A stretch of DNA of 28,929 nt, from NCBI GenBank assembly GCA_002751075.1, contig NAOQ01000245.1:43526-72454 (forward strand), read 5' to 3'. The position numbers were made by a program, and so were the translations under genes. Position 1 is the stretch's first letter; the number at the start of each line of letters is the position of its first letter. The stretch is from Ichthyophonus hoferi. Lineage: Eukaryota > Opisthokonta > Ichthyosporea > Ichthyophonida > Ichthyophonidae. The notes beneath the pieces are model-generated. The model was not told the DNA's origin. It saw nothing but the letters and a program-made list of their open reading frames with translations, and did no database searches. This document shows positions 1 to 11,984 of this stretch, in pieces.

Positions 1-263
1 AATACAATACAATACAATACAATACAATACAATACAATACAATACAATGCAATGTAATAAAATACATTGCATTGCAATACATGGTTACGAATTAAAGTAT
101 TGGGGTTGGTGGTGGAGGTGGGGGAGGTTGCCGTTGCCTGTGGCGATATATCTAATAAACAATAGATAGACAATAACATACGTGTGTGAGCTAAGGGAAA
201 CTCGAAAAACGTGAATTTTATGACTCCTTGTATATTCTATATTCATTATCTTCCTTTGCACAG
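1..263. repeat. AATAC pentanucleotide array and intron tail upstream of the first visible exon
   Basis: Bases 1-48 are a near-perfect (AATAC)n array. It runs into a perfect 12-base inverted repeat, CAATGCAATGTA at 45-56 against TACATTGCATTG at 63-74, with a 6-base loop. The rest, to the acceptor TTTGCACAG ending at 263, has no supported exon and is most simply the end of an intron of the coiled-coil gene. The minus-strand reading at 85-321 overlaps this array and the first exon and has no recognisable content. Confidence 0.6.
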
Positions 264-3200
264 TGTGAACAGCAGCTGCAGAAAAATTATCCTGGCTCAC
301 CTTATAGGGCCCCTCGTGCACTGTCTTCTCCCAGCCAATCAGGATTGTCTTTTATTGCAGGAAGGTGTGCACAGGTAAGTGACCTAGAGTAAGAAACTCA
401 GTATTGGTTAAATACTAGTATGTGTATTTGGTTATGTATGTGTGAATAAAATGCACATACACAACAACATATGTCATACAGATATATAGGTTTGTAATGA
501 TGAATACTTAGTTAGGATAATTGCCTTAATATGCATGAATATTTGGAGTGTATTAAGATATACATTTATGAATGTGACTCTGCTTTATCAATAAGGCATT
601 TTAAAAGTTTGTATATGTATTTTACATGTGTTACTTTACCTACTTATTTTATGTTAAGATATTTGTTTATCACTATTAATCATTTTGTTTTGTGCTATTA
701 TGTGATAGTGATAATAGTTTACTCTGATAACGCGGAGTATCGGTACGAGTTGATATAGTTGTTGGATTGTTATGTATGATAGTATGATAATATGATAGTA
801 TCTAATGTATATATGATAGTATAATAGTATGACGGTGTGGATATATGATAGTATGATATTATGATAGTATTATAATATGATAGTATGAAGGTATTTATAT
901 ATGATAGTATCATATTATGATAGTATGATGTTATGATAGTATTATAATATGATAGTATGATAGTATGTATATATGATACTATGATATTATGATACTATGA
1001 TAGTATGATAGTATGACAGTATGATAGTATGTATGTCTGCATATTAAACTTTACTGGGATGTACGATAGGTTCTTGGTTCAAGAAATAATATTACGTGTG
1101 TTGGTTGACCTGGAGTGTCAATAATTGTTTAGAGTTTGTTAAGATTAAGAATAATATATAAGAGGGCGTGGGAGGAGGATAGGGTAGAGCATATAATATA
1201 ATATAGTTTAATGTAATTTAATGTATTATAATGTAATATAGTATAATGTAATTTATTGTAATTTGATATAATATAATGTAATATAATATAAGATAGTATA
1301 ATGCAATTTATTGTAATTTAATGTAATGTAATATAATATGGTAAAATAGAATAAAATAAAATAAAACGTAATAAAATATAATATAATATAATATAATATA
1401 ATTTCCATATATTATTCCTTGTCACCAAATGCAAACCTTTTCCACACACTCTCTCTATGTGTTATGCTATTTCCCTTTTCCACACACTCTCTCTATGTGT
1501 TATGCTATTTCCCTTGCTTCACTTCCATTAGCTCTCCTCTCCCTCTTCTCCCCATATCCCATCACCGTTTTGCCATTATCCTCTATACATTTCACTCTAT
1601 ATACCTCCATCATTTCAATGTTTCTGGCTATTACTTTATAACATTCTGATTATCTTTATCTATATGTATACCAACACACTTTCTGTCTCAGGGTTTTCCA
1701 CTTATATTCCGCATTTGTTTATACTTTTACGGCCCTAGAATTACGTTTTAAATTCTATTTTGTTTTATTCTTTTTATTACTATATATTGTTATGTATGTA
1801 TATATATGTAGATATGATAGTACGTTTATAGGTGATAGTATACTACTCTCTATCTTGTATTAAAACAAGACATGGTAAATTAAGGATACAAAGACTTCCA
1901 AAGAGGATAAAGAAGAAGTGGGACTAGAGAGTCCCGATCAGATACCGCTATTTGTACGGTTACAACAGAAGCAAGAGAATTGTATGCAGGTTAGTATATG
2001 GTATATATATATGCAGGTTAGTATATGGTATATATATATATATATATATTGCAGGTTAGTATATGGTATATATATATATATATATGCAGGTTAGTATATG
2101 GTATATATATATATATATATGCACTGCACGCTTCACTTCCATTGTTGCTCTGGACCTATTTCTAATGTTATGTAATATAATATAATGTAATATAATGTAA
2201 TGAAATATAACATAATGTATTGTAATATAATTGCAATATAATATATTATAATGTAATATAATAAAATGCAATGCAATATAATATAATATATAGGCTTCCT
2301 GAATGAATCGTAACACATTTTTACCGATTACCATAATGTATCCATTTACTACATATAGTCATACCTATACCTACCTACCTATTCATATCCATCTTCTAAT
2401 ATTCATATGAGTACGTTTTTGTATTATTATTCTTGGCATATATATACTCACTTACATCATCAAGTGGTTTTACGTTTTATTCACTATACTATACTCTATA
2501 CTATACTATACTATACTATTATATATATTATATACTTTTTTTCATTTTTCCATTTTCCATTCTTTCCTTCTGTATTTCTCACTACCTAACATGCATACAT
2601 TGTTTTATCTTTTCTCACTCTTGCATCCTTGCCTACTTATATATGCATATATTAATTTATAACAGATTTACATTGTATTTTGACATATATGTCGAACTGT
2701 CTATTATTTTTAAGTTAATGTTTATATGCATCTACAGTTATATTACCCCCTTTTGCAGCTATTATTGTATTACTATTCCATTATATTACCATTTTATTAT
2801 ACTATTATATTGTCATACCACTTTATTACTATATTCCTATACCACTATACCACTATAGTATTATTAATATTATACTATTATATAACTACACTGCTATGCT
2901 ACTATTTTACTATACCGCTATGTTACTCTAATACTATACTATTATACTACTATATCCCTATATCACAATATCACTATGTAACACATAACCATATTACAAT
3001 CTATCAGAAACTAGAGGAACCTATAGCCAATCACGAGGAGGAGATCGCGGTGTGGCGAGAGCTGTGCGATGCGCTTAGTATGCAGATCAAGCTATTACTA
3101 TTAGAAAATGCCCAGTTAGCTGACACAGAGGATGAAAATGATGAAATGAAACGTGGCTTGAATGACTTTAGGATAAATGCAGAGGATCAGGTGATAACCT

Positions 3201-6200
3201 TTTTAACTGTTTACCCCTTAGTGGAATTCATCTAACATAATATAATATAACATAATATCATATAGTGTAATATAATATACTATATTCATCTCTCTTTATA
3301 TTCGTATTTGCAACAATACAGCGTAATGTTTACAATCAAGTATGTTTACTACAATAGTAAATAGTATAATGATCTATATTTGCTACAATAGTAAATACTA
3401 TAATTATGTACGTTTATTACAAAAACATATTTCAATGCAGTATATTTATCACAACACAGCATATTTATTACAATATTATATATTACAATAACATACATTA
3501 TAGTTAATTTATTACAATATATTATAGTTGATGTTCTAATTCATACACATATTTGTCCCCTTCCTTATTGGTTTTCTTATATATTTTATTAAACTATTCA
3601 TTTATATATATATATATATATGATTCCAATCCTTTCATATACCTATTTTATATTGGATTGGTTTTTGCTTGTTTGTTTTCCGATTATTGTTTTATTTTCT
3701 TTACTTTCATTGGTGCATTTATTTTAGTTTATCTCCCAGCTTCCACCCTGTTCTATCAATAATTTCTCACCCTCTACTATATTAATATAAACCAGTCATT
3801 AATCGTCTAAGCATAATATTCTAGAATACTTCCCATTATGTATGTATATATTTGTATCTATTTATAAGCCACAAAAAAGAGTAATAAAATACTACAAATT
3901 TATATACATTATTAATATATTACATTAACATTTAATAATATATTATGTAAAATTATAATATATATATATATATATGGTTTATATATATTTATATAATTAT
4001 ATTAACACAATATCATATTATAATAATGTACCATCCATCATTTATATCTGACTATTCAGGAGGTTAGATATTTATATTATCTATTTACACATTTATACAC
4101 TTATATTTAGACATACATATTCCTATATATAACCTATTTCTATCTCACTATTTCCATTAACTATTTTATATTTAATCTTATACTCTTCACCTACCTCAAA
4201 TGTTTTTTTTTTTTTCTTCAATTTTTCTTACCGCTACGTGTACCCATTAGTGATGTAGAACTCGGATTGACAACAAACAATTTCAATTTTTTTTAAAAAA
4301 AAATCCATTAATAAAGTACTAGTCCTGCTCGGAAGTTTTTATTACTGCCTTATATTTTAAAAAATAGTTTTTGTATATTAAAAAACAAGTTAATGAGTTA
4401 TCAAGCAAGTATATTTATACTTCTTTTTGTTATAAATTTGTATTAATATATTTCTCAAAAGAAAAATATGAAGTGTATCGATACACAGTCCTTGATTAAA
4501 TGTATTTCATATAATACTCTGTAATGCTTTGTAATACTCTATAATATCTTATAATACTTTACAATACTCTATAATTATAATACTTAACAATATTTCGTAA
4601 TATTATTTATTCATCCACAACTATATTCACACTTACACTATGTGGTATGATATGGGATGAACATGAATATTATTATCTAGGCACGACGGCTCAAGCAGAG
4701 TATAATGATGGCATCAGTATATCGTCCAAGCAAAGCACCACTCGTACCTCAACCTCAACCTCAACCTCAACACACATTAGAGGCAGAGAATGAGGCCTTG
4801 CTACTTGAAAATGAGAAGCTGAAAAAAGAACTCGCTTTACACATGTGTGTATTTTGTCTCCTTTGTCTCCTTGTATATATATATATATCATCAGTTATCA
4901 GTTATGTATGAAAGATTAAATGGGTTAATCTTTCAGACAGGTTCAGTTACTAGAGTTACTAGTAGTAGGTCTATATTGGCTTGTATATATTTTATTATAT
5001 TTTATGATCATCTCTCATCTCTCCTCTCTTTTGTTTCTAGCATGCACATACACACTGTATCTAATACAGTATGAAAGGGTGAAAGGGTAATGGTAATAGA
5101 TAAGGAATAGATTGGGGGATAGAGTAAGAGTGAGGAATAATAAACATAATGAGAAAGAGAGGAAGGGAAAATGAAAGGGAATACTAATGAAATATGCATT
5201 TTTTGGCGAATAATTGCATTATTTTTTGTCGGTTCAATGTTTCATAGATTGTACATGGATTTAAAACAATAATTGTGCGCAATAATAGCTTATTAATTCA
5301 TGCTGTGTTTTTTTTTTCTTTTTTATCTTTTTTCAGTTTTAAAACCAGTTCGTAAACTTAATAGGACTTTTAACTTTTGAAAATGGAGGATAATGAAATG
5401 TGGATGAGCATGCTATAATGGGGGAAGAAAGGAAGGAGAGAGATAGAAAGGGTCAGGATTGGTGGTTGTGGGTGTAGTTATAGTTGTAGCTATGGGTACC
5501 TCACATGTTATACATACATACATATATATACATACATAGGTACTCACACACACGTATATATATATATATAAACATCTATAAACCAATAGAATGCTAGTGT
5601 TAATCCTTAATCTATACTAAATTAATCTCCTCTAAAGCATTCCTTATGGACTATTAGACATATATACCAATGATAACCCCGTGTTAGATTTTATAAAAAT
5701 AACATATTTGCCACCTGTCTGCCATGTCTATTTATATGATATGATATAATAGTTCAATCTGTGATTGCTTTAGAATGTCATAAAATGTATAGATAGTTTT
5801 AAATTGGTCTGGTAATATACCAAATGCATAATGCACCAATGGGGGGCTAGTGTTAATTTTTATCTATATCCCTAGTAAGAGATGGGATGCACTAAAGACA
5901 GGAGCTAAACGTAAACGAGAAGGACAGTCTGCTGTTCTAGACCTGTCTTCTACAAGTCCGAACCAACCCACCGTAAGTGAGCCATATACATGCCTATGTT
6001 GTTGTTAATGGCTACCATGGTTACCAGGGGTACTAGGGAGACTAATAGGATCAGGGGTATCAGAGGCTGTCAATAGATTGTGTCATTTAACATCTATGTG
6101 TGTAGTGTATTATATACTTGTATATTTGTATATATGTCCCTATTCATATTAAATGTGTATGTGTTTATCTGTGTTGAGTGTGTATAATTTATTGGATTAT

Positions 6201-9200
6201 TGCTTGTTATTCCCCTTACCTTTTCTTTCTTCTCTTTTTACTATCTAATATTTATTCCCAGTGTATTATATTATGTAATAGTACATTATAGTGTATTATT
6301 GTGTGTTAGTGTTGTATAGTGTATTATATTAGATTATATTGTAGTATAGTGTAGTATAAGTTATTATAGTGTATTATAGTATAATGTATTATAGTAGATT
6401 GTCGATGTCTCAATCCTTAATGCACTCTGTAATCATCATCTCCTTCCTATCAGAGCTCACGTGCCTCCAATGTTTCTTCCTGCACCCAACCGATTTTCAA
6501 CCCCGTCTCTAAGATAATGCCCGATGACCATCCTCCAATCAACGATAGCCTGATCCCATTCACTTCACCCACATCATACATCAGCAAGTACCAATCAAAT
6601 CCTACGGATGAGCGGATGACATCATCTCCATCTATATCAGTCGCGCCTTCAAGCCAACCTAGATGGAGCACTAGTAGTACCACTAGCCCTATGATGCACA
6701 CGAGCCGGTTTTGGTCGACCCGACCCGTTCGTACTGGGTCCATGATTATATCTGACCCGCGTCGACCTTTGGACGAAGGTGAGGCAGAGGGTAGTAACAT
6801 ACAGGGTGTATTGTTACAGAAAACATCTGTATGTCAAGGGGAGGATAAAAGTGCAGGTATTACTATATTATACTGTATTATATCATTTTGTATTTTATTT
6901 GGTTGTTATTGTGTATTATATTGTGTTTGATTGTTGTGTTATATTGTATTGTAGTACGTTATATACTGATATAGCTAGCAACATGTATAGGCTTGTAAGT
7001 GAAACGACAGCTGGATTATATATAATATATATTAATAAGTACATGGTTGCAAATCACATATAATAGTATATTTTATTGCTTGGGAGCAAAACATGAAGCA
7101 GGAGGGTCAACCAATGCAATGTCCTTTAGTATAATTTCGGGAGGGTGAGGGAACTAGTGTACTGTGTACTTGCTCTGTTGCTTACTTCCATTCAATGTCT
7201 TCATAGAGCTATTTCACTAACATCTATATATATATAAGGGCTCAGTATCATAACAAATCTTATGTTTATTTATTTTCCTCTTATATTATCCACTCATGTC
7301 CTACCATCTAATGCAGTATCCTAGTATATCTCTAAGTTATTAAACAATACATATAGCTATTTATATCATCCACTTATATCTTACCATATCATGCAGTATC
7401 ATTGCAAGGTCATTTCACTAACATCTATATATACAAGAGCTCGATATCATAGAAAATCTTATGTTTATTTATTTTCCTTTTTATTTTTGGCAAATTATGT
7501 CATATCTTTAGTTTTGCTACTATCATAATTTTTTTGTTAATTTTTTTTTCTCTTCAAGATAACCTTTCCCAAAAACATATACTGATTATAAGTTTATAGC
7601 TACAGCTACCATATCATAAACACACTAACACTAACATTCATGCATATTATATACTTTTATATACTAATACATACTACTATATACTAATATATCCTATTAT
7701 ATACTAATAAACACTATTATATACTAATACATACTACTATATACTAATACAAAATATAGTATACTAATACAAAACATAGTATACGTATACAAAATATAGT
7801 ATAATAATACAAAATATAGTATACTAATACATAATATAGTATACTAATGCAAAATATAGTATACTAATACATAATATAGTATACTGCACGATACTATTAT
7901 ATGTTATATAGTAATACATGATATGATACATCAACATCGCTACTGTACACAAACATATACCCATATCACACATTCTTTTTCCAATCAACCTAACTTTTCT
8001 ATCATTATGACTCTATCTTTATATATTAACATCTTACTATTAAGTTTTACAAAATTGGGCTAGGATGCCTATTCTACTATTACCCCCCTTTCATTTTACC
8101 GTTTAACATCTTATTTTGTCATATGTATACGGTAATACATTATACATTCATACATACAAATATATATAATAGATATAATCAGTGCATACACAATTCCTTG
8201 ATCTTCTCCCCAGGTCTTACTGATTCTCGGGTATTCATAATACAGTTTTAAAAGAGAAAGCACTGCAATCATCGTCTATAGATATGACCGAACTTAGAAA
8301 ACAGCTACCAACACTACCAGCTGATCCTGGTGAAGGCCTGATTATTAGACCATATGTTAATAATAAAACAGAGGTGACTGGAAGGGTAACTACTACATCA
8401 AGTGATAGTTACAGCCTGAGCACTCCCATGGAGCCACAGACGGGTAAGTGTGTATAATTTGTATTAGAATCCTAACACAAACACAAGATAATATTATCTA
8501 CTAATTGTCTACATACACTCTCCTTCATTACAAAAACAAAACACGAATTTATATCTACACGTGTTATGAATTTAACTTCCATCGATGCTAAGATTTATTT
8601 AAGAAGGAAGAATTATTTGTTTGGTTAGGTATTATTGGTATTAGTTGTAATATTCTATAAGCAATTAATTAATTAATAATGAACTATAATTATAAGTTGC
8701 ATCTAAAGGCTTTCTCAGTAGACAATATTTAAACAGTGCTTAGCGAGTTGCAACAAAACTAACTACTTATTTACAATAATACCAATACTGCTACAGACGG
8801 TCTGCTTACATTATAAATGTTGGCATAAGTTCCCCATAACTCTCTCCTAGCCAAAGTATTGTAGAGCCTCCTGTTTTATTTACTCTTATAGTTTGTTATT
8901 AAACTTTTTAAAAACTTTAAAATTCCACTTTAAGTTAAGCTAAAAACACTGTACCACCTATCTCAGATTCTCCTTCCTCATCTGCTGTAGTGTTTGAGAG
9001 TTTTCCTTCGCGCTCCATTGGTTCGCAAGACACTCATGAAGCGTCTCTTGTTCGTTCAGCTCATCACACTACTGGTCAATCAATTCGCTCGGATTCGTAT
9101 TGGTCTTTAGGAGGTGCAGAACTAGCCAGTAGCGTTCACTTGTCAGAAAAGGATGAATACGCACAGGGTGGGGGTGTGGGATTAAGAAATAGTGATTGTG

Positions 9201-9217
9201 TACAGAAAAAAATATAA
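264..9217 (+). CDS. Coiled-coil protein of unknown family, 3' eight exons (5' partial)
   Basis: The exons I propose are 264-374, 1885-1989, 3008-3190, 4681-4844, 5876-5972, 6454-6856, 8246-8443 and 8967-9217 (stop TAA). Each is bounded by AG and GT, the phases agree at every junction, and they sum to 1512 bases (503 residues plus stop). Exon 3 is a charged, leucine-rich helix with LLLLENAQLADTEDENDEMK. Exon 4 has a QPQPQPQ run and then a leucine-zipper-like segment, LEAENEALLLENEKLKKELA, which continues into RWDALKTGAKRKR, a basic patch that could be a nuclear signal. Exons 6 to 8 encode a Ser/Thr/Pro-rich, probably disordered tail. The architecture fits a dimerising scaffold or adaptor, but I recognise no family and assign no function. 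No start codon is visible, so the gene begins before the window. The exon 4 donor (GTGTGT) and exon 5 acceptor are the least certain, and small exons could be missed in the long introns. No expression evidence is available here. Confidence 0.68.
768..1045. repeat. TATGATAGTA-type microsatellite in intron 1
   Basis: An imperfect array of TATGATAG/TATGATAT units lies inside the first visible intron of the coiled-coil gene, with several longer-period copies ending in GTATATATGATA. The same unit reappears at 26340-26400. Nothing here suggests coding. Confidence 0.85.
1188..1402. repeat. TAATATAATG-type low-complexity repeat
   Basis: An imperfect A/T array of TAATATAATG and TAATTTAATG units. A related stretch occurs at 2170-2292 in the next intron. 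Both are intronic. Confidence 0.8.
1436..1511. repeat. 38-base perfect tandem duplication
   Basis: Two identical 38-base copies lie back to back at 1436-1473 and 1474-1511. Each includes CACACACTCTCTCTATGTG and TTATGCTATTTC. The identity suggests a recent event. It creates long but unconvincing readings in two frames (around 1419-1649), which I do not call genes. Confidence 0.9.
1986..2120 (+). repeat. Minisatellite repeating the exon 2 splice donor
   Basis: Four units begin with GCAG|GTTAGTATATGG followed by a TA run of varying length. Their GT donors are at 1990, 2017, 2055 and 2090. The first is the donor of the exon at 1885-1989. The second lies 27 bases on, in frame, and would add VSIWYIYMQ; the third (+65) and fourth (+100) would shift frame. 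The donor-like sequence is identical in all four. Confidence 0.9.
2805..2980. repeat. ACTAT-rich low-complexity repeat
   Basis: Imperfect ACTAT, CACTATAC and TATTACTA units lie just upstream of the exon at 3008, inside the intron. The plus-strand reading from 2726 runs through this repeat into the true exon; only its part from 3008 is supported as coding. Confidence 0.75.
5995..6135 (+). repeat. Dispersed repeat, copy A (intronic)
   Basis: About 140 bases, starting TATGTTGTTGTTAATGGC and ending in a TATATACTTGTATATTT block, match a copy at 19568-19707 in the same orientation. The best-kept core is TCAATAGATTGTGTCATTTA. By eye the copies differ at roughly one position in five. I see no coding potential and no clear terminal repeats, so the family is unknown; an old non-autonomous element is possible. 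Confidence 0.7.
7208..7484 (+). repeat. Nested local duplication in the intron after exon 6
   Basis: Segment A (7208-7285) recurs at 7409-7484; both contain CATTTCACTAACATCTATAT or a near match, and ATCTTATGTTTATTTATTTT. Segment B (about 7283-7325) recurs at about 7362-7404, sharing ATGCAGTATC. The order is A-B-spacer-B'-A', all in direct orientation, which points to two duplication steps or a large duplication with later loss. Confidence 0.75.
7655..7892 (+). repeat. 20-base minisatellite with TACTAAT motifs
   Basis: The first part has units near TATACTAATACATACTACTA. From about 7745 the unit becomes TATACTAATACAAAATATAG and repeats seven or so times with small changes. Nearly every unit carries TACTAAT, one base from the classical branch-point consensus TACTAAC. 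It lies in the intron between the exons ending at 6856 and starting at 8246, about 350-590 bases before the acceptor. Confidence 0.85.
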
Positions 9218-10309
9218 TTTTATAGCTCCGAGGATATTAAAAGAAAATAAGTCGCATCGCAGTCAATGACAAATCAACAAGTTTTATGTCTATGGGGATG
9301 TTGTGTGAATAATCAGACTCATAGCTTTGATGTTTTTAAGCACTTCTTATTAGTTTTATTTGTTCTATTATTAAATATAAACCAACCACGATATAACCAT
9401 AAAAATGGCTCACTATACTGTAGATAATACTGCTGCCTTATATAGTACCACGCATGCCCTTTTTTGCTCTCATTTACTGTTGTTTGACAAGATGCAATTG
9501 AAAGTGTATAATGACTTGTTTACTACATAGACACATGCAGTTTAGAGTTAGTATTATCAAAATTACTCTCCGTATATATTACATAATCACCGAGATGGTA
9601 GGAGCATTTGATAAATTGTAAAGATAAAAGGAAGAAGTTAGGCTGATATCTTAGTAAAGTTGAATTATAATTTGATTAGAAATGAAATGAATTACAAATA
9701 TTTTAAAATGTATATATATATTAATAAGCAATAATTATATAATTATAGTAGTGGCAGTCTGATATATTACTATACTCTTTTCCTATTAAATATGGCCAAG
9801 TATTTTAAATGGGGCCAAAACACCCTCGGTTGTTACCGCACGACCCAGTTTAATAAATGACCAATAAAACACGGATATGGATGTTTGGGTTTTATCAATG
9901 GTGTATAAACTAATAGTAAAAATATGTTTTTGTTCTATACCTATCACATATCAGACATATATCATAGCGAAGTGATTAGCGAATGATATTCCTCGCCAAT
10001 TAGTGTAATTGAACATGAATACATCAGGTATATTCTATTAAGATAAAAAATAACTACCTCGTGGAGATTAAAAAGATCTGTGGTTATGTGTTAGAACAAG
10101 AATATTTAATCAATTTAAGTATTTTTTATGTGGCTATAATCATTTAATATTATTAGCAATTATTATTAAATATGTAGTCTGGAAAATAGTGCAATTTATT
10201 GATGTTAAATTTAAATGGCAATTATACTTAGACAGGATTGGTCTCATCGTTGCTTTTGCAGTGTTAAACTCCCATGGATTATTGGCTAGTCTTGAGCTGA
10301 TATAGATTA
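9218..10309. other. Intergenic stretch after the coiled-coil gene
   Basis: No supported gene. AATAAA occurs at 9852-9857 and again at 9863-9868, 635-650 bases after the stop at 9217, and could be the polyadenylation signal of the coiled-coil gene. The rest is AT-rich unique sequence with no repeat that I could see. Confidence 0.5.
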
Positions 10310-10446
10310 GAGATTAGTCTATCCTGATTGGTCACCACGTGACAAATCTACGTCGATGTAGATAGACATACGTATTATATAATAATTTAAGTAGATAAAG
10401 CTCACATAATAATAACCAAAGATAGTTTATTATTTCTAAAAGCATC
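10310..10446 (+). promoter_or_regulatory. Likely promoter and 5' leader of the HAD hydrolase gene
   Basis: An inverted CCAAT box (ATTGG at 10327-10331) lies five bases from a CACGTG E-box (10336-10341), about 105-120 bases before the ATG. An AT-rich TATTATATAA segment follows at about 10374. This spacing is typical of animal promoters bound by NF-Y and basic-helix-loop-helix-zipper factors of the USF, MYC or TFE type. Which factor binds, and where transcription starts, cannot be told from sequence. Confidence 0.5.
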
Positions 10447-11115
10447 ATGGCTGAGGTTTCTCCTGTTTTACTCTTTGACCTTGATGGTACTTTGACAGCA
10501 ACTGATGACCTTCATCTGGAAGCTTTCCACAAAACTATGGTTCCTTATGGACTAAATATTGACTTGGAATTTTATAATGCAAATATTCTTGGTCGCAATA
10601 ATGTCCAAATATTTGAGAGCTTGCTCCCTAATCATTCCATCGACAAACACGAAAGCCTCGCTGAAGAGAAAGAACAATGCTTTAGGGACCTAGCTGCTAG
10701 CAAACTGGTTCCTACGCCAGGTCTTCAAAGATTACTTGATTGGGCTGATGCCAAGGGCATTCCCAAGTGCATTGTAACTAACGCACCCCGTCCCAATGCC
10801 GTTATGTTGCTTGAAACGCTTGGTATCACAGATAGGTTCCCACACATTGTTATTGGTGGTGAGCTAGAGCACGGTAAGCCTCATCCTCTTCCTTATATTA
10901 CGGGTGCAGCCAAAGTTCAAGGTACACCCAGTGCTTCCTGCGCTTTTGAAGATTCTCCCTCAGGCATTCAATCCGCTAAGAAAGCAGGATTGACAGTGTT
11001 TGGAATTACAACTAACTTGAAGGCAGAACAGCTCATTAAGGCAGGTGCAGACTATGCCATTGATGATTTTAACGACGAAGAAATGTGGTCTTGGCTTGAA
11101 AGGAATATGGCGTGA
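10447..11115 (+). CDS. HAD-superfamily hydrolase, beta-phosphoglucomutase/sugar-phosphatase-like, single exon
   Basis: The protein has 222 residues and all four HAD motifs: motif I DLDGTL with the nucleophile Asp11 and acid/base Asp13, motif II VTNAP with Thr111, motif III GKPHP with Lys144, and motif IV FEDSPSG with Glu168 and Asp169 for magnesium binding. Residues of about 16-80 form the helical C1 cap expected of phosphoglucomutase-like members. Its length matches bacterial and plant small-sugar phosphatases of this type, and the VTNAP and EDSPSG blocks recall plant SGPP-like proteins as I remember them. The likely reaction is magnesium-dependent removal of phosphate from a small sugar or polyol phosphate in the cytosol; the exact substrate cannot be read. 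The start has A at -3 and G at +4. No signal peptide is visible. There is no intron, unlike every other gene here, so retrotransposition or transfer from bacteria or algae is possible. Confidence 0.93.
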   Translation: MAEVSPVLLFDLDGTLTATDDLHLEAFHKTMVPYGLNIDLEFYNANILGRNNVQIFESLLPNHSIDKHESLAEEKEQCFRDLAASKLVPTPGLQRLLDWADAKGIPKCIVTNAPRPNAVMLLETLGITDRFPHIVIGGELEHGKPHPLPYITGAAKVQGTPSASCAFEDSPSGIQSAKKAGLTVFGITTNLKAEQLIKAGADYAIDDFNDEEMWSWLERNMA

Positions 11116-11277
11116 AGAAGCCAGCAGGTCATTGACTCAAAGGTTTAGTTTGTTTTGTACACTGCTGCTCTCTATTTTTGAAGTGGGTATTTTGAATTGA
11201 AATTTCGTTTCCAGTTGTTCTGGATAAGGTGTATTACATAGGTGACCTAGTTATGGTCTAGTCGGAATCTGCACTCA

Positions 11278-11283
11278 AATAAA
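11278..11283 (+). terminator. AATAAA polyadenylation signal of the HAD gene
   Basis: A canonical AATAAA lies 163 bases after the TGA stop, a usual 3' UTR length for a compact animal gene. It is followed by T-rich sequence. Confidence 0.65.
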
Positions 11284-11984
11284 TTTTCATTACGATAAAG
11301 ACTGACAGCGTATTTTCTTTTATGTTGTGTTGGATTGTATCTGAGTATCTCTTCAATTGCACGAGACCTCCAGGAAAGCTTTCCCAAATATAGGTATAAA
11401 AGCATACAGTATATCAGACATGTATAATATATTAATTGAATTGTGTATTTGTTGCTAGAAATAATATCTCAATATTAGTAAGGCCTATTGTAGTTATACT
11501 GCTAGTTTATTTATCTTTATAAACTCTTAAAATGGTTGGAACCAAACTTTCCACTGCATTGCTTATCTATTATTTCTTTATATTTACGCTAATGTCATAC
11601 AGAAATAAGGATTTGGATTTTTTTCTAGTTAAAGTCGGGATTAGCATTCTTCTTATACGAACTATGTTACTATTGGTTAGTGATGTTGGAACTAGTGAAT
11701 GTGTTCCTTGGTATATATGTACCAACTAGACCTCTAATTAAGGTGTTGGTAGTATTTTTCATTGAATAGTAGCAAAAATTATATACAAACACCACAAATA
11801 ATAATGAAAGACTGCTGTCCAGTCATTTAAGAAATATTGTCTCATTTTTATTTATAGATTTTGAAATTTTGGATGCCTATATTATGTCAAATATATCTAT
11901 ATATCTAGAGAGTTAGAACTTCACAAAACAAAAACAGATGCCAATATAGAAGGCCGGTTAGTAGAATCAGAAAAATGTTTCTCC

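Noticed and set aside
1419-1649. Two overlapping plus-strand readings rich in Leu and Cys
   Set aside because: They are produced by the 38-base tandem duplication and pyrimidine-rich intron sequence.
5041-5068. A 28-base micro-exon between 4844 and 5876
   Set aside because: It has an acceptable acceptor and can be joined in phase, but its donor is weak and the flanking exons join in frame without it.
7655-7892. CRISPR-like array
   Set aside because: The units are directly contiguous with no unique spacers, and the setting is an animal intron, so it is a minisatellite.
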